Of a stretch of DNA of 33,927 bases, positions 7,833-15,900 are shown one piece after another. The stretch is from contig JAHDDQ010000019.1 in the NCBI GenBank assembly GCA_020629275.1, forward strand, positions 1 through 33,927. The letters are read 5' to 3'. The DNA is from Tenacibaculum sp. (GTDB taxonomy: Bacteria; Bacteroidota; Bacteroidia; Flavobacteriales; Flavobacteriaceae). Made by a program: the position numbers and the translations under genes. A model generated the notes under the pieces. It did no database searches and was not told where the DNA came from. It saw only the letters and a list, made by a program, of their open reading frames with translations. How positions within the stretch are numbered: position 1 is the first letter of the stretch; each line of letters starts with the position of its first letter.

Positions 7833-8599
7833 ATGTTTAAGAAACTAATTTTATTAATCTGTTTTATACAATTATTAAGTATATATCCTCAAGCAAAAAC
7901 GATTCATGTTTTTGTGTCGTTATGTGATAATCAATTCCAAGGTATAGTTCCTGTTCCAAAAAAGTTAGGGAATGGTAAAGATCCTAGTAATAATTTGTAT
8001 TGGGGAGCGGCTTATGGGGTGAAGTCATATTTCCACCGCATTGCTAAAGACTGGAAACTTGTAAAAAAAATTACCTCATCAAATGACGATGTTCTTGAAC
8101 GTGTACTTTTCAAGCACAAATACAAAAGTATTTTCCTACTAGCTGATGCTTATGATGGGGAACAAATAAAATCATGTACACGAAATTTCCTTAAAGCTTC
8201 CAATCATCAAAGCCCAGAAATCGTAACTTACAACAAACAAAAACTATCATTTGGAGGTGATGCCAATTTATTAGCTTATATAGGTCATGACGGACTGATG
8301 GATTTCAGTCTTAATATCGATTATCAAAAAAATATTAAAAAGGAGAAAGATGTAATTATTTTAGCTTGTTACAGTCAACATTTTTTTCTCCTGAAATAAG
8401 AAAGGCTAAAGCTAATCCGATATTATGGACGACACATTTAATGGCTCCAGAAGCGTATACACTAGAAGCAACCATAAATAGCTGGATTAACAGCAAACTA
8501 CTTCCTGAAATTAGAGAAAATGCTGCTCAAGCTTATCATAAATATCAAAAATGTGGTTTAAGAGGAGCTAGAAATTTATTTACTTACGGATTTAAATAA
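7833..8599 (+). pseudogene. Secreted protein with clan CD-like His/Cys signature; reading frame broken at a T7 run
   Basis: From ATG 7833 the frame runs 188 codons and stops at 8397-8399. The -1 frame then continues to 8599 with sequence that clearly belongs to the same protein (SPEIRKAKANPILWTTHLMA, NSWINSKLLPEIRENAAQAY). Joined at the T run 8381-8387, the product is about 255 residues. Residues 1-22 are a signal peptide. Two hydrophobic strands end in candidate catalytic residues: LLAYIGHDG (His152) and VIILACYS (Cys179), the arrangement of caspase, gingipain and CHAT folds. This peptidase-fold reading is inference. The break follows six residues after the Cys. It could be a one-base deletion, a sequencing error in a homopolymer, or programmed -1 slippage, since T-TTT-TTT is in the correct phase. 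The gene precedes the cysteine-rich peptide cluster. Confidence 0.65.
8381..8387 (+). other. T7 homopolymer in slippery -1 phase (T TTT TTT)
   Basis: The zero frame reads CAT TTT TTT CTC CTG AAA TAA. Slipping back one base after the second TTT gives TCT CCT GAA ATA, which restores the conserved downstream frame. Loss of one T from an original T8 gives the same picture. Confidence 0.6.
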
Positions 8600-8941
8600 A
8601 AAACTACTTAAGTAGCACGAATTAAGATACTTAAACTTATTTTTTTACTTATTTCATGTTTTTTTTGATATATTTATGCAACCCCGAATTATCAAATAAA
8701 ATATCATGATAAAACTACCATATCTAGACCACAATAAAACGCTACTTAAAACTGCACTTTTAAAAGGATTAAATTTTCGATAATTTTTGTTGTAAAAAGA
8801 AAACTAGCACACACCCTACTTGGGTTGATGGTTAATAGTCTAATCTTTTTTAAAACTCTAATACACATAACCATAATTTTTACCAAAAGATAAAAATCAA
8901 CATTTATCCAATAAACTTTTAACACACCAAATCTATTTATT
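8600..8941. other. AT-rich intergenic leader before the peptide cluster
   Basis: No convincing gene is present in these 342 bases. TTAAGTA (8608-8614) and TACTTAA (8628-8634) form a weak AU hairpin followed by ACTTATTTTTTT, possibly a terminator for the preceding gene. A loose promoter candidate is TTG at 8820-8822, then 18 nt, then TAATCTTT at 8841, which would leave a leader of roughly 90 nt before the first peptide gene. Confidence 0.4.
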
Positions 8942-9124
8942 ATGAAAAACTTTTCAAATTTAAAAGGAGTCAAAATTCTATCTAAAGTTGAACAAAAAGA
9001 AATCAACGGAGCATTTAGTCGTCCATATTGCAAGGGGCACAACCAGTGCTGTGTAAGAGTATCTTCAGGCATAGAAATCTGTGACTATGGGTACTGTGTT
9101 AACGGAGGCTGTATTTGGGCCTAA
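8942..9124 (+). CDS. Cysteine-rich peptide precursor 1 with double-glycine-type leader
   Basis: The 60-residue product has a leader of about 24 residues (MKNFSNLKGVKILSKVEQKE then INGA) matching the LSKxEQKxINGG type seen in flavobacterial exported peptide precursors. The predicted core is about 36 residues with six cysteines spaced C-x5-CC-x9-C-x4-C-x4-C and ending CIWA. Even cysteine number suggests three disulfides after export. The site here reads Gly-Ala in place of Gly-Gly. It is the first of three tandem paralogues, 38 nt before the next. No peptidase-ABC transporter, radical SAM or lanthipeptide-type enzyme is nearby. The role could be bacteriocin, signal or toxin; the sequence does not say which. 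Confidence 0.8.
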   Translation: MKNFSNLKGVKILSKVEQKEINGAFSRPYCKGHNQCCVRVSSGIEICDYGYCVNGGCIWA

Positions 9125-9162
9125 ACTCAACATTAAATTTAATTAACTATAAATCAAATATT

Positions 9163-9345
9163 ATGACCAAACTTAAAAATCTAAAAGGATTTAAAACACT
9201 ATCAAAAAAAGATCAAAGTGAAATTAATGGTGGAGCCAGAGCATACTGTGGTGGGCCAAAACAATGCTGCATCAGAGTCTCTAATGAAATCGAATTTTGC
9301 GACTATGGGTATTGTGTAGAACCTAATCGATGTATTTGGGCTTAA
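9163..9345 (+). CDS. Cysteine-rich peptide precursor 2 with double-glycine leader
   Basis: This 60-residue precursor starts at ATG 9163, aligning with the starts of its paralogues; an upstream in-frame TTG at 9115 overlaps the previous gene and is rejected. The leader (MTKLKNLKGFKTLSKKDQSE, then INGG) ends in a true Gly-Gly. The core shows six cysteines, C-x5-CC-x9-C-x4-C-x5-C, ending CIWA. Core identity with peptide 1 is high around QCC[VI]RVS, I-E-x-C-DYGYCV and CIWA, while the segment before the first Cys differs. This is recent tandem duplication with divergence. Co-transcription with peptides 1 and 3 is likely. Confidence 0.82.
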   Translation: MTKLKNLKGFKTLSKKDQSEINGGARAYCGGPKQCCIRVSNEIEFCDYGYCVEPNRCIWA

Positions 9346-9371
9346 TTTAAAATCAATTAAAATTTAATATC

Positions 9372-9548
9372 ATGAAAAAAATTTCAGATTTCAAAGGAAG
9401 TAAAGTTTTATCAAAAAACGAACAAAAAGAAATTAATGGATCTATGCTAGGTGGTCCTTACTGCATTAATAACGCTTGTTATATTTCATTACCTACAGGA
9501 CAGTTTCGTGTAGGAATTTGTCGTTTTGGGAATTGTATTTTTTATTAA
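9372..9548 (+). CDS. Cysteine-rich peptide precursor 3, four-cysteine variant
   Basis: The 58-residue product begins at ATG 9372, 26 nt after the previous stop. The leader (MKKISDFKGSKVLSKNEQKE, then INGS) is closely related to those of the two preceding genes. The core differs: four cysteines, C-x4-C-x13-C-x4-C, ending CIFY. A second Gly-Gly (MLGG, then PYC) lies five residues after the expected site, so the processing site could be either. The C-x4-C plus aromatic tail recalls the CDYGYCV and CIWA parts of the paralogues. It is the last gene of the cluster and is followed by a strong terminator. Confidence 0.78.
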   Translation: MKKISDFKGSKVLSKNEQKEINGSMLGGPYCINNACYISLPTGQFRVGICRFGNCIFY

Positions 9549-9589
9549 CTAAAATAAAGTATCGTTAATAACTTACTGAAAACAATTTG

Positions 9590-9620
9590 AAAAGCACCAA
9601 TAAAAAATGTTGGTGCTTTT
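9590..9620 (+). terminator. Intrinsic terminator of the peptide cluster
   Basis: AAAAGCACCAA (9590-9600) and TTGGTGCTTTT (9610-9620) form a perfect 11-bp stem with a 9-nt loop, followed by TTATTTTT. It ends the peptide transcript 42 nt after gene 3 and isolates it from thyA. Confidence 0.9.
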
Positions 9621-9652
9621 TTATTTTTACGCTTAAAATAATAGCGTACAAA

Positions 9653-10477
9653 ATGCAACAGTATTTAGATTTAGTAAAGCATGTACTAAAACATGGTAAT
9701 GAGAAAGGCGATAGAACTGGAACTGGAACAAAAAGTGTTTTCGGGTATCAAATGCGTTTTGATTTAAGTGATGGATTTCCAATGGTAACAACTAAAAAAC
9801 TACACTTAAAATCTATTATCTATGAACTGCTATGGTTTATTAAAGGAGATACTAATGTAAAATATTTACAAGAAAATGGTGTAAGAATTTGGAATGAATG
9901 GGCAGATGAGCACGGAGATTTAGGCCCCGTATATGGACACCAATGGAGAAATTGGAATAGCGATGAAATTGATCAATTGAAAGATGTTATCGAAACATTA
10001 AAAAATAATCCAAACAGCAGACGTATGCTTGTTTCTGCCTGGAATCCAAGTGTTCTACCAGATACCTCAATTTCTTTTTCAGAAAATGTAGCTGACGGAA
10101 AAGCTGCATTACCTCCATGCCATGCTTTCTTTCAATTTTATGTTGCAGACGGTAAGCTTTCTTGCCAATTGTATCAAAGAAGCGCAGATATTTTCCTAGG
10201 AGTCCCATTTAATATAGCTAGCTATGCGTTGTTTACCATGATGATGGCTCAAGTTTGTGGATATGAAGCTGGTGAATTTATACATACTTTTGGAGATGCT
10301 CACATATACAATAATCATCTTGAGCAATTAGAATTACAACTTTCTAGAGATCCAAGACCTCTTCCTACGATGAAGCTCAATTCAACAATTAAGAATATTG
10401 AAGATTTTACATTTGAAGATTTTGAATTGATTGATTATAACCCTCATCCACATATCAAAGGAATAGTAGCCATATAA
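9653..10477 (+). CDS. thyA: Thymidylate synthase
   Basis: The 274-residue enzyme methylates dUMP to dTMP using methylene-tetrahydrofolate, releasing dihydrofolate. Visible landmarks are the phosphate-binding [11 protein letters not shown] loop (about 21-31), [32 protein letters not shown], the catalytic cysteine in [33 protein letters not shown], and [15 protein letters not shown] near the C-terminus. It has the short lineage-typical ending. ATG 9653 is chosen because an in-frame TTG at 9587 would place the peptide-cluster terminator inside the coding region. folA lies 290 nt downstream, so the two enzymes of the dTMP cycle are neighbours. Confidence 0.95.
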   Translation: MQQYLDLVKHVLKHGNEKGDRTGTGTKSVFGYQMRFDLSDGFPMVTTKKLHLKSIIYELLWFIKGDTNVKYLQENGVRIWNEWADEHGDLGPVYGHQWRNWNSDEIDQLKDVIETLKNNPNSRRMLVSAWNPSVLPDTSISFSENVADGKAALPPCHAFFQFYVADGKLSCQLYQRSADIFLGVPFNIASYALFTMMMAQVCGYEAGEFIHTFGDAHIYNNHLEQLELQLSRDPRPLPTMKLNSTIKNIEDFTFEDFELIDYNPHPHIKGIVAI

Positions 10478-10508
10478 ATATTTAACGTTCTTTTATAAGT
10501 TAAATCCA

Positions 10509-10538
10509 TTTGTATTTTTAATTATCTAAGTACATTAG
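10509..10538 (+). promoter_or_regulatory. Candidate promoter for the small gene and folA
   Basis: TTTG at 10509-10512 is followed after 18 nt by TACATTAG (10531-10538), one mismatch from TAnnTTTG. Spacing is right for Bacteroidota sigma-A, and the ATG at 10561 follows 22 nt later. Confidence 0.5.
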
Positions 10539-10560
10539 TGCATCTAAAACATAAGTGAAA

Positions 10561-10743
10561 ATGATTGCAGAAATTGACACTATTAAAGAAGATATTTACG
10601 ACATCGTAGCTGAAATTAATGATGAAAATGTTTTAATAGCTATTAAAACCATTATTGAAAATATACATTCGAATACGAAAGACGAAAATACAGATAAAAG
10701 AGATTTAACTGGATATATAAAAGAATGGGTGAAGAATATGTAA
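10561..10743 (+). CDS. Small acidic helical protein, function unknown
   Basis: This 60-residue product reads as two helices (IAEIDTIKEDIYDIVAEI and NVLIAIKTIIENIHSN), a polar linker (TKDENTDKRD) and a C-terminal helix, LTGYIKEWVKNM. ATG 10561 is preferred over GTG 10555. It has its own good promoter and lies 24 nt before folA, so it is probably co-transcribed with it. Size and layout recall antitoxin-like or adaptor proteins, but no toxin gene is adjacent and I do not recognise the family. Confidence 0.6.
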   Translation: MIAEIDTIKEDIYDIVAEINDENVLIAIKTIIENIHSNTKDENTDKRDLTGYIKEWVKNM

Positions 10744-10767
10744 TTTCTAACTTATCTTATTTTTTTT

Positions 10768-11256
10768 ATGATAACAATTATAGCTGCCATTGGTAAGAAT
10801 AACGAACTAGGGAAAGATAACGATCTTATCTGGCATTTACCCGCAGATTTAAAACGTTTTAAAAAAGTTACCTCTGGTCATTATATAATAATGGGAAGAA
10901 ATACTTTTGAAAGTATTGGTAAGCCACTCCCTAATCGAACAACCGTAATTATAACTCGTAATAATGATTATTTTAAAGATGGTTGTTTAATTTCTAATAG
11001 CATAGAAGATGCTCTTGAATTGGCAGAAAATGAAGAGAATGCTTTTCTTATTGGAGGTGCCCAAATATATAAACAAGCTATAGAAAATAACCTCGTAGAT
11101 AAACTAGATATTACTATTGTTCATCATGAGTTTGAAGCTGATGTTTATTTTCCTAAGATTGATAATAATATTTGGTACGAGGTCGCTAGAGAAGATTTTA
11201 AAGCCGATGAGAAAAATAAATATGACTATAGTTTCGTTTCCTACGCAAGAAAATAA
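10768..11256 (+). CDS. folA: Dihydrofolate reductase
   Basis: The 162-residue product has the standard DHFR layout: ITIIAAIGKNNELGKDNDLIWHLPADLKRFKKVT with the catalytic Asp in PADLKRF, then YIIMGRNTFESIGKPLPNRTTVIITRN (NADPH-binding) and AFLIGGAQIYKQAI. It reduces dihydrofolate to tetrahydrofolate with NADPH, completing the thymidylate cycle begun by ThyA upstream. The gldA start lies 3 nt after its stop, so the two are likely co-transcribed although functionally unrelated. It is the chromosomal trimethoprim-target type; nothing suggests a mobile resistance cassette. Confidence 0.95.
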   Translation: MITIIAAIGKNNELGKDNDLIWHLPADLKRFKKVTSGHYIIMGRNTFESIGKPLPNRTTVIITRNNDYFKDGCLISNSIEDALELAENEENAFLIGGAQIYKQAIENNLVDKLDITIVHHEFEADVYFPKIDNNIWYEVAREDFKADEKNKYDYSFVSYARK

Positions 11257-11259
11257 TTT

Positions 11260-12153
11260 ATGTCAATTCAACTTACATCAGTCACTAAAACTTACGGAAA
11301 TCAAAAAGCTGTAGATACTATTTCATTTTCTGCTAACAAAGGGGAAATCGTTGGTTTTTTAGGCCCAAATGGAGCTGGAAAATCAACAACAATGAAAATG
11401 TTGACAGGCTTTATAAAGCCAAATGAAGGAACTATACTTATCAATAATCTTGATGTAACCTCTGAAACTATTCAAGCTCAAAGAAGTATAGGTTATTTAC
11501 CGGAACACAATCCGTTATACACAGATATGTATGTAAAAGAATATTTACTTTTTCATGCTAATATCCATCATATTGATGCTACAAATATTGATACTGTGAT
11601 AACTAGAGTTGGCTTAACTAATGAGGCTCATAAGAAGGTAAAACAACTATCCAAAGGATATAAACAACGTGTTGGTTTGGCAGCTGCCATTTTACACGAC
11701 CCTGATGTATTAATTTTAGATGAACCTACTACAGGTTTAGATCCAAACCAATTGGTTGAAATACGAAAGCTTATTAAGGAACTAGGAAAAGATAAAACTG
11801 TACTTCTTTCCACACATATTATGCAGGAAGTTGAAGCTGTCTGTGATAGAGTTGTTATTATTAACAAAGGCGTTATAGTTATGGATAAGAAACTAAACGA
11901 TCTTAAAGAAAGTAATGAGCAAGTTATCACTGTAGGATTCGATTATAAAATTGAAGAACAATTTTTACAACGATTGCCTAACATAAAACATATAAAGAAT
12001 AATTACGATAACTCTTGGAAATTGAGTTTTGAAGCTGAGGAAGATATGCGACCGAAACTATTTGATTTTGCTCAAGAATATGGTTTAAAAATTTTAGAGT
12101 TAAATTCAGAAAATAAAAGTTTAGAAAGTTTATTTCGTGAATTGACTTCCTAA
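11260..12153 (+). CDS. gldA: Gliding-motility ABC transporter ATP-binding protein
   Basis: The 297-residue protein has Walker A (FLGPNGAGKSTTMKML, about 33-48), a Q-loop region IGYLPEHNPLYTDMYVKEYL, the signature LSKGYKQRVGLAAAI, Walker B (VLILDEPTTGLDP) and the H-loop (LLSTHIMQEVEAVCD). The LPEHNPLYTDMYVKEYL stretch and the long C-terminal domain ending SLESLFRELTS match the GldA subgroup, which works with GldF and GldG in flavobacterial gliding. Neither partner is here, which is usual as gldFG are encoded elsewhere. A generic ABC-2 type exporter ATPase is the alternative. The gene converges with an unknown gene whose stop is 6 nt away. Confidence 0.82.
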   Translation: MSIQLTSVTKTYGNQKAVDTISFSANKGEIVGFLGPNGAGKSTTMKMLTGFIKPNEGTILINNLDVTSETIQAQRSIGYLPEHNPLYTDMYVKEYLLFHANIHHIDATNIDTVITRVGLTNEAHKKVKQLSKGYKQRVGLAAAILHDPDVLILDEPTTGLDPNQLVEIRKLIKELGKDKTVLLSTHIMQEVEAVCDRVVIINKGVIVMDKKLNDLKESNEQVITVGFDYKIEEQFLQRLPNIKHIKNNYDNSWKLSFEAEEDMRPKLFDFAQEYGLKILELNSENKSLESLFRELTS

Positions 12154-12159
12154 TAATTC

Positions 12160-12972
12160 TTAAAAATCATAATCTGAATCTACATCGTAACTAGAAGAAA
12201 AGTCAAAGTCAGAAGAATCAAAACGGTTAAATGCTTCTTCAAATATTTCCAAATTAAGACCAGTAGGTAGTAATTCATCATAGAATAAATAATCACTTTG
12301 AACTTCAGTTACATGTTTTCTTTCTTTAAAAATATTTTTTAAGTTTTCTAATAATTTGAAGTTATCAAGTAGAAAAATTATCTCTTTTAACTCTATTATA
12401 TGGCCTACTATCTCGTCATCAATTTTCTCTACTTCATTAGTTATCAAATTATCTAAAAAGATCAAATATTCTTTTAACTTATCCCTAACTTTTTTGCCTT
12501 TATTATTTGTTTTTACAATTCCAAAGAAGTCAAAAAACCTGTTCTTTGAAAAAAAATCAGCAAAAAGATTATTATTTTCAATAATTTCTCTTTTTAGTTT
12601 ATTCTCGGAGGAGAAGCTCTTGTAAACACTTTTTAAATATGGAATCAAATAATAATAGTGTTCAGTATCTATATTTTCATGAAAATGATTTTCATAGTTT
12701 TTGAAATTATGAGTGATGAAATTTTGTCCTGTTTCAACTATAAAAAACTCCCTAATATAATTATGATTTGGATGCCTTTTAGCCTGCTTCTTTTTAATTA
12801 CTAAAACTTGATTGTATAACAAATCAAGAAAAATTAACTTAATTAATTCTTTTAGCCCAATATTCGTATTTATCAATAGAGCTATTTCTACTAAGCCAAA
12901 CATTGATATGTTAGATGGAAAATCAATATTATCGAGTTCTACCTCCTCTCTTTCATATATTACTTCTCTCAA
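12160..12972 (-). CDS. Unknown acidic protein downstream of dnaE
   Basis: The frame encodes up to 270 residues from a TTG at 12972, which is 9 nt after the dnaE stop; an ATG at 12903 would give 247 residues. The product is rich in Lys, Asn, Phe and Ile and has no signal peptide. The N-terminal part (SNISMFGLVEIALLINTNIG, LKELIKLIFLDLLYNQVLVI) is helical and could be a winged-helix-like unit. The C-terminus is acidic and Ser/Asp/Tyr-rich (FDSSDFDFSSSYDVDSDYDF). Composition is more AT-biased than dnaE, which may mean a fast-evolving or acquired gene. I do not recognise a family. Same-strand closeness to dnaE suggests read-through transcription. Confidence 0.6.
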   Translation of the reverse strand: MREVIYEREEVELDNIDFPSNISMFGLVEIALLINTNIGLKELIKLIFLDLLYNQVLVIKKKQAKRHPNHNYIREFFIVETGQNFITHNFKNYENHFHENIDTEHYYYLIPYLKSVYKSFSSENKLKREIIENNNLFADFFSKNRFFDFFGIVKTNNKGKKVRDKLKEYLIFLDNLITNEVEKIDDEIVGHIIELKEIIFLLDNFKLLENLKNIFKERKHVTEVQSDYLFYDELLPTGLNLEIFEEAFNRFDSSDFDFSSSYDVDSDYDF

Positions 12973-12981
12973 ATCTATTTT

Positions 12982-15900
12982 TTAATTCAATTTATAATTA
13001 ATGTGTTGCTTATCTAATTCTACTAAAAACTCATTAGTAATATTTACTTTTGTATTTCTGCTGGGTAAATCAACTTCTAATTTCTCATCAACATCATAAA
13101 TGATAAAGCGAACACTATGCGATCCTGAATTGGTAACGAATAAATGTTGTAGATTCTTAATCGTATTCTCTTTTACTTCTTTTAAGGGAAGCTTTAGCGT
13201 AACTTTTTTACACATTTTCCCCATAATATCGTGCAATAACATAAACTCATTGAACGAAACTCTTGGATCACCTTTCACACCTTCTTTGTTTGTCCATCCT
13301 GGTTTAATCATAGACTTAATAAACAAGAATGAATTTGGAACTAAAAAATGTTTAAATCTTAAATATTCTTCTCCGAATATTCTAAATTCAAAACTGTCAT
13401 TATAATCTTCAATAGTAAAGGATGCCCAACCTTTTCCTGCTTTAGAAACTCTATGTTGAACATCAGTAACAATGCCTGCAAATGAAATAGCTAATCCTTC
13501 ATATTTACGTAAATCTTTAAAGTGACTCACTAAACCATTGCAAAACTTCAGTTCGTTTTTAAAGTCATCTAATGGGTGCGCTGAAATGTACATCCCAACC
13601 ATTTCTTTTTCCTTTGCTAATAGCTCCATAGTTCCCCATGTTTCACAATCGGGTATTATAGGCTCAGGTAATTCAACATCACTAGCCTCACCAAATAAAG
13701 ACACTTGAGAGGAGTTTTGATTTTCTTGAAATTTATTACCAAAACGAATAGCTTTCTCTAAAAACGTTTGTTCTTTTTCATCTTTAACATAATACTGAGC
13801 TCTATGCGTTCCTGAAAACGAATCAAATCCCCCAGCTAGAACTAAACCTTCAAAAGCTTTTTTATTTGCCACTCTAAGATCTACTCGCTTAGCGATGTCA
13901 AAAATTGAGGTGAAATGTCCATTTTCTTTTCGTTCTTCTATTATTGCTTTTACAGCAGAACTACCTACTCCTTTAATTGCTGCCATACCAAAACGAACAG
14001 CTCCTTCTTTATTTACAGAAAATTTTGAATACGATTCATTTACATCTGGACCTAAAACTTCTAATCCCATTCGCTTGCACTCTTCCATAAAAAACGAAAC
14101 AGACTTAATGTCATTCATATTATTAGATAGTACTGCAGCCATGTATTCTGCTGGATAATGTGCCTTTAAATACGCAGTTTGATACGCAATCCAAGCATAG
14201 CAAGTAGAGTGGGATTTATTGAAGGCATAAGATGCAAAAGCCTCCCAATCTTTCCAAATCTTCTCTAAAGCCTTTTCATCATGACCGTTAGCTTTAGCCT
14301 GATCAACAAATTTAGGCTTCATTTTTGCTAATACTGCAGCTTGCTTTTTACCCATTGCTTTACGAAGTACATCAGCTTCACCTTTTGTGAAATCTGCTAA
14401 CTTCTGTGACAGCAACATTACTTGCTCTTGGTATACTGTAATTCCATAAGTTTCAGATAAGTATTCCTCCATAGCTGGAAGATCGTACTGAATTTCTTCC
14501 TCTCCGTGTTTTCTTCTAATGAAAGAAGGTATATATTCTAATGGTCCCGGACGATATAAAGCATTCATGGCAATTAAATCTGCAAAAACTGTTGGCTTAA
14601 GCTCTCGCATATACTTCTGCATTCCGGGAGATTCGTATTGAAATATTCCAACGGTTTCTCCACGTTGGAATAATGCATACGTTTCTTGATCATCTATTGG
14701 AAAATTTTCAGGATCTAAATCAACTCCATGTCTGGCCTTTACAATTTTAACTGTATCTTTAATTAGGGTTAATGTCTTTAAACCCAAGAAATCCATTTTC
14801 AATAATCCAGCACTTTCAACTACTGAGTTATCAAACTGGGTAACATACATATCAGAATCTTTTGCCACAGAAACTGGGACAAAATTTGTAATATCATCTG
14901 GCGTAATAATAACACCACAAGCATGTATACCTGTGTTACGAACCGAGCCTTCTAAAACTACAGCTTGATTAATTGTATTGGCTTCTAAACCTCCTCCTTG
15001 AGCTATGTTTCTTAACTCATCAACATTAACTTTTTCTTCAGATCTTAATCCTGCTACTTTTCCTTTACTCTTATCATCGTCTCCAAAAATATTTTTTAGC
15101 TTTATTCCTGGAATTAATTTTGAAATTCGATCTGCTTCAAATAACGGTAAATCTAGTACACGAGCTGTATCACGTATAGATGATTTTGCAGCCATAGTAC
15201 CGTAAGTAATAATTTGTGCAACTTGATTAGCTCCATATTTTTCTATTACATAATCCATTACCCTACCTCTTCCTTCATCATCAAAGTCAATATCGATATC
15301 GGGCATCGACACACGCTCAGGATTTAAAAAACGCTCAAAAAGCAAGTCGTATTGTATAGGATCTATATTTGTAATCCATAAACAATAGGCAACTACAGAA
15401 CCTGCTGCAGAACCACGACCTGGTCCTACGGAAACATCCATTTTTCGAGCCTCTCGGATAAAATCTTCCACAATTAAAAAGTAACCTGGATATCCTGTTT
15501 TAGCAATTACATCTAACTCAAAATCTAGCCGTTCAATGATGTCATCAGTTAATTCACCATATCGTTTCTTAGCTCCTTCGTATGTTAAATGACGTAAATA
15601 ATTATTTTCTCCTCGTTTACCTCCATCTACTTCATCTTGTGCATCTTTAAATTGGTCTCCAATTTCGAAGGCAGGTAATAATACATCTCTAGCTAATGTG
15701 AATGCCTCAATTTTATCTACAATCTCTTGTATATTTGTAATCGCTTCTGGAACGTCGACAAATAATTTCTTCATTTCCTCGGTAGACTTGAAGTAGTATT
15801 CATCATTTGGTAATCCATAACGATAGCCTCTACCTCTACCTTTTGGTGTTGCTTGTTTCTCGCCATCTTTAACACACAGTAGAATATCGTGTGCATTTGC

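Noticed and set aside
8706..8783. 25-codon plus-strand frame starting ATG in the leader region
   Set aside because: Too short, no cysteine pattern or leader motif like the three peptides, and no supporting ribosome-binding or conservation signal.
8746..9072. 108-codon open frame on the minus strand over the first peptide gene
   Set aside because: It overlaps the peptide 1 gene in antisense and shows no recognisable domain; the plus-strand tandem paralogues are far better supported.
9587..9652. Upstream TTG extension of thymidylate synthase
   Set aside because: The extension would span the terminator at 9590-9620; ATG 9653 matches the family start.
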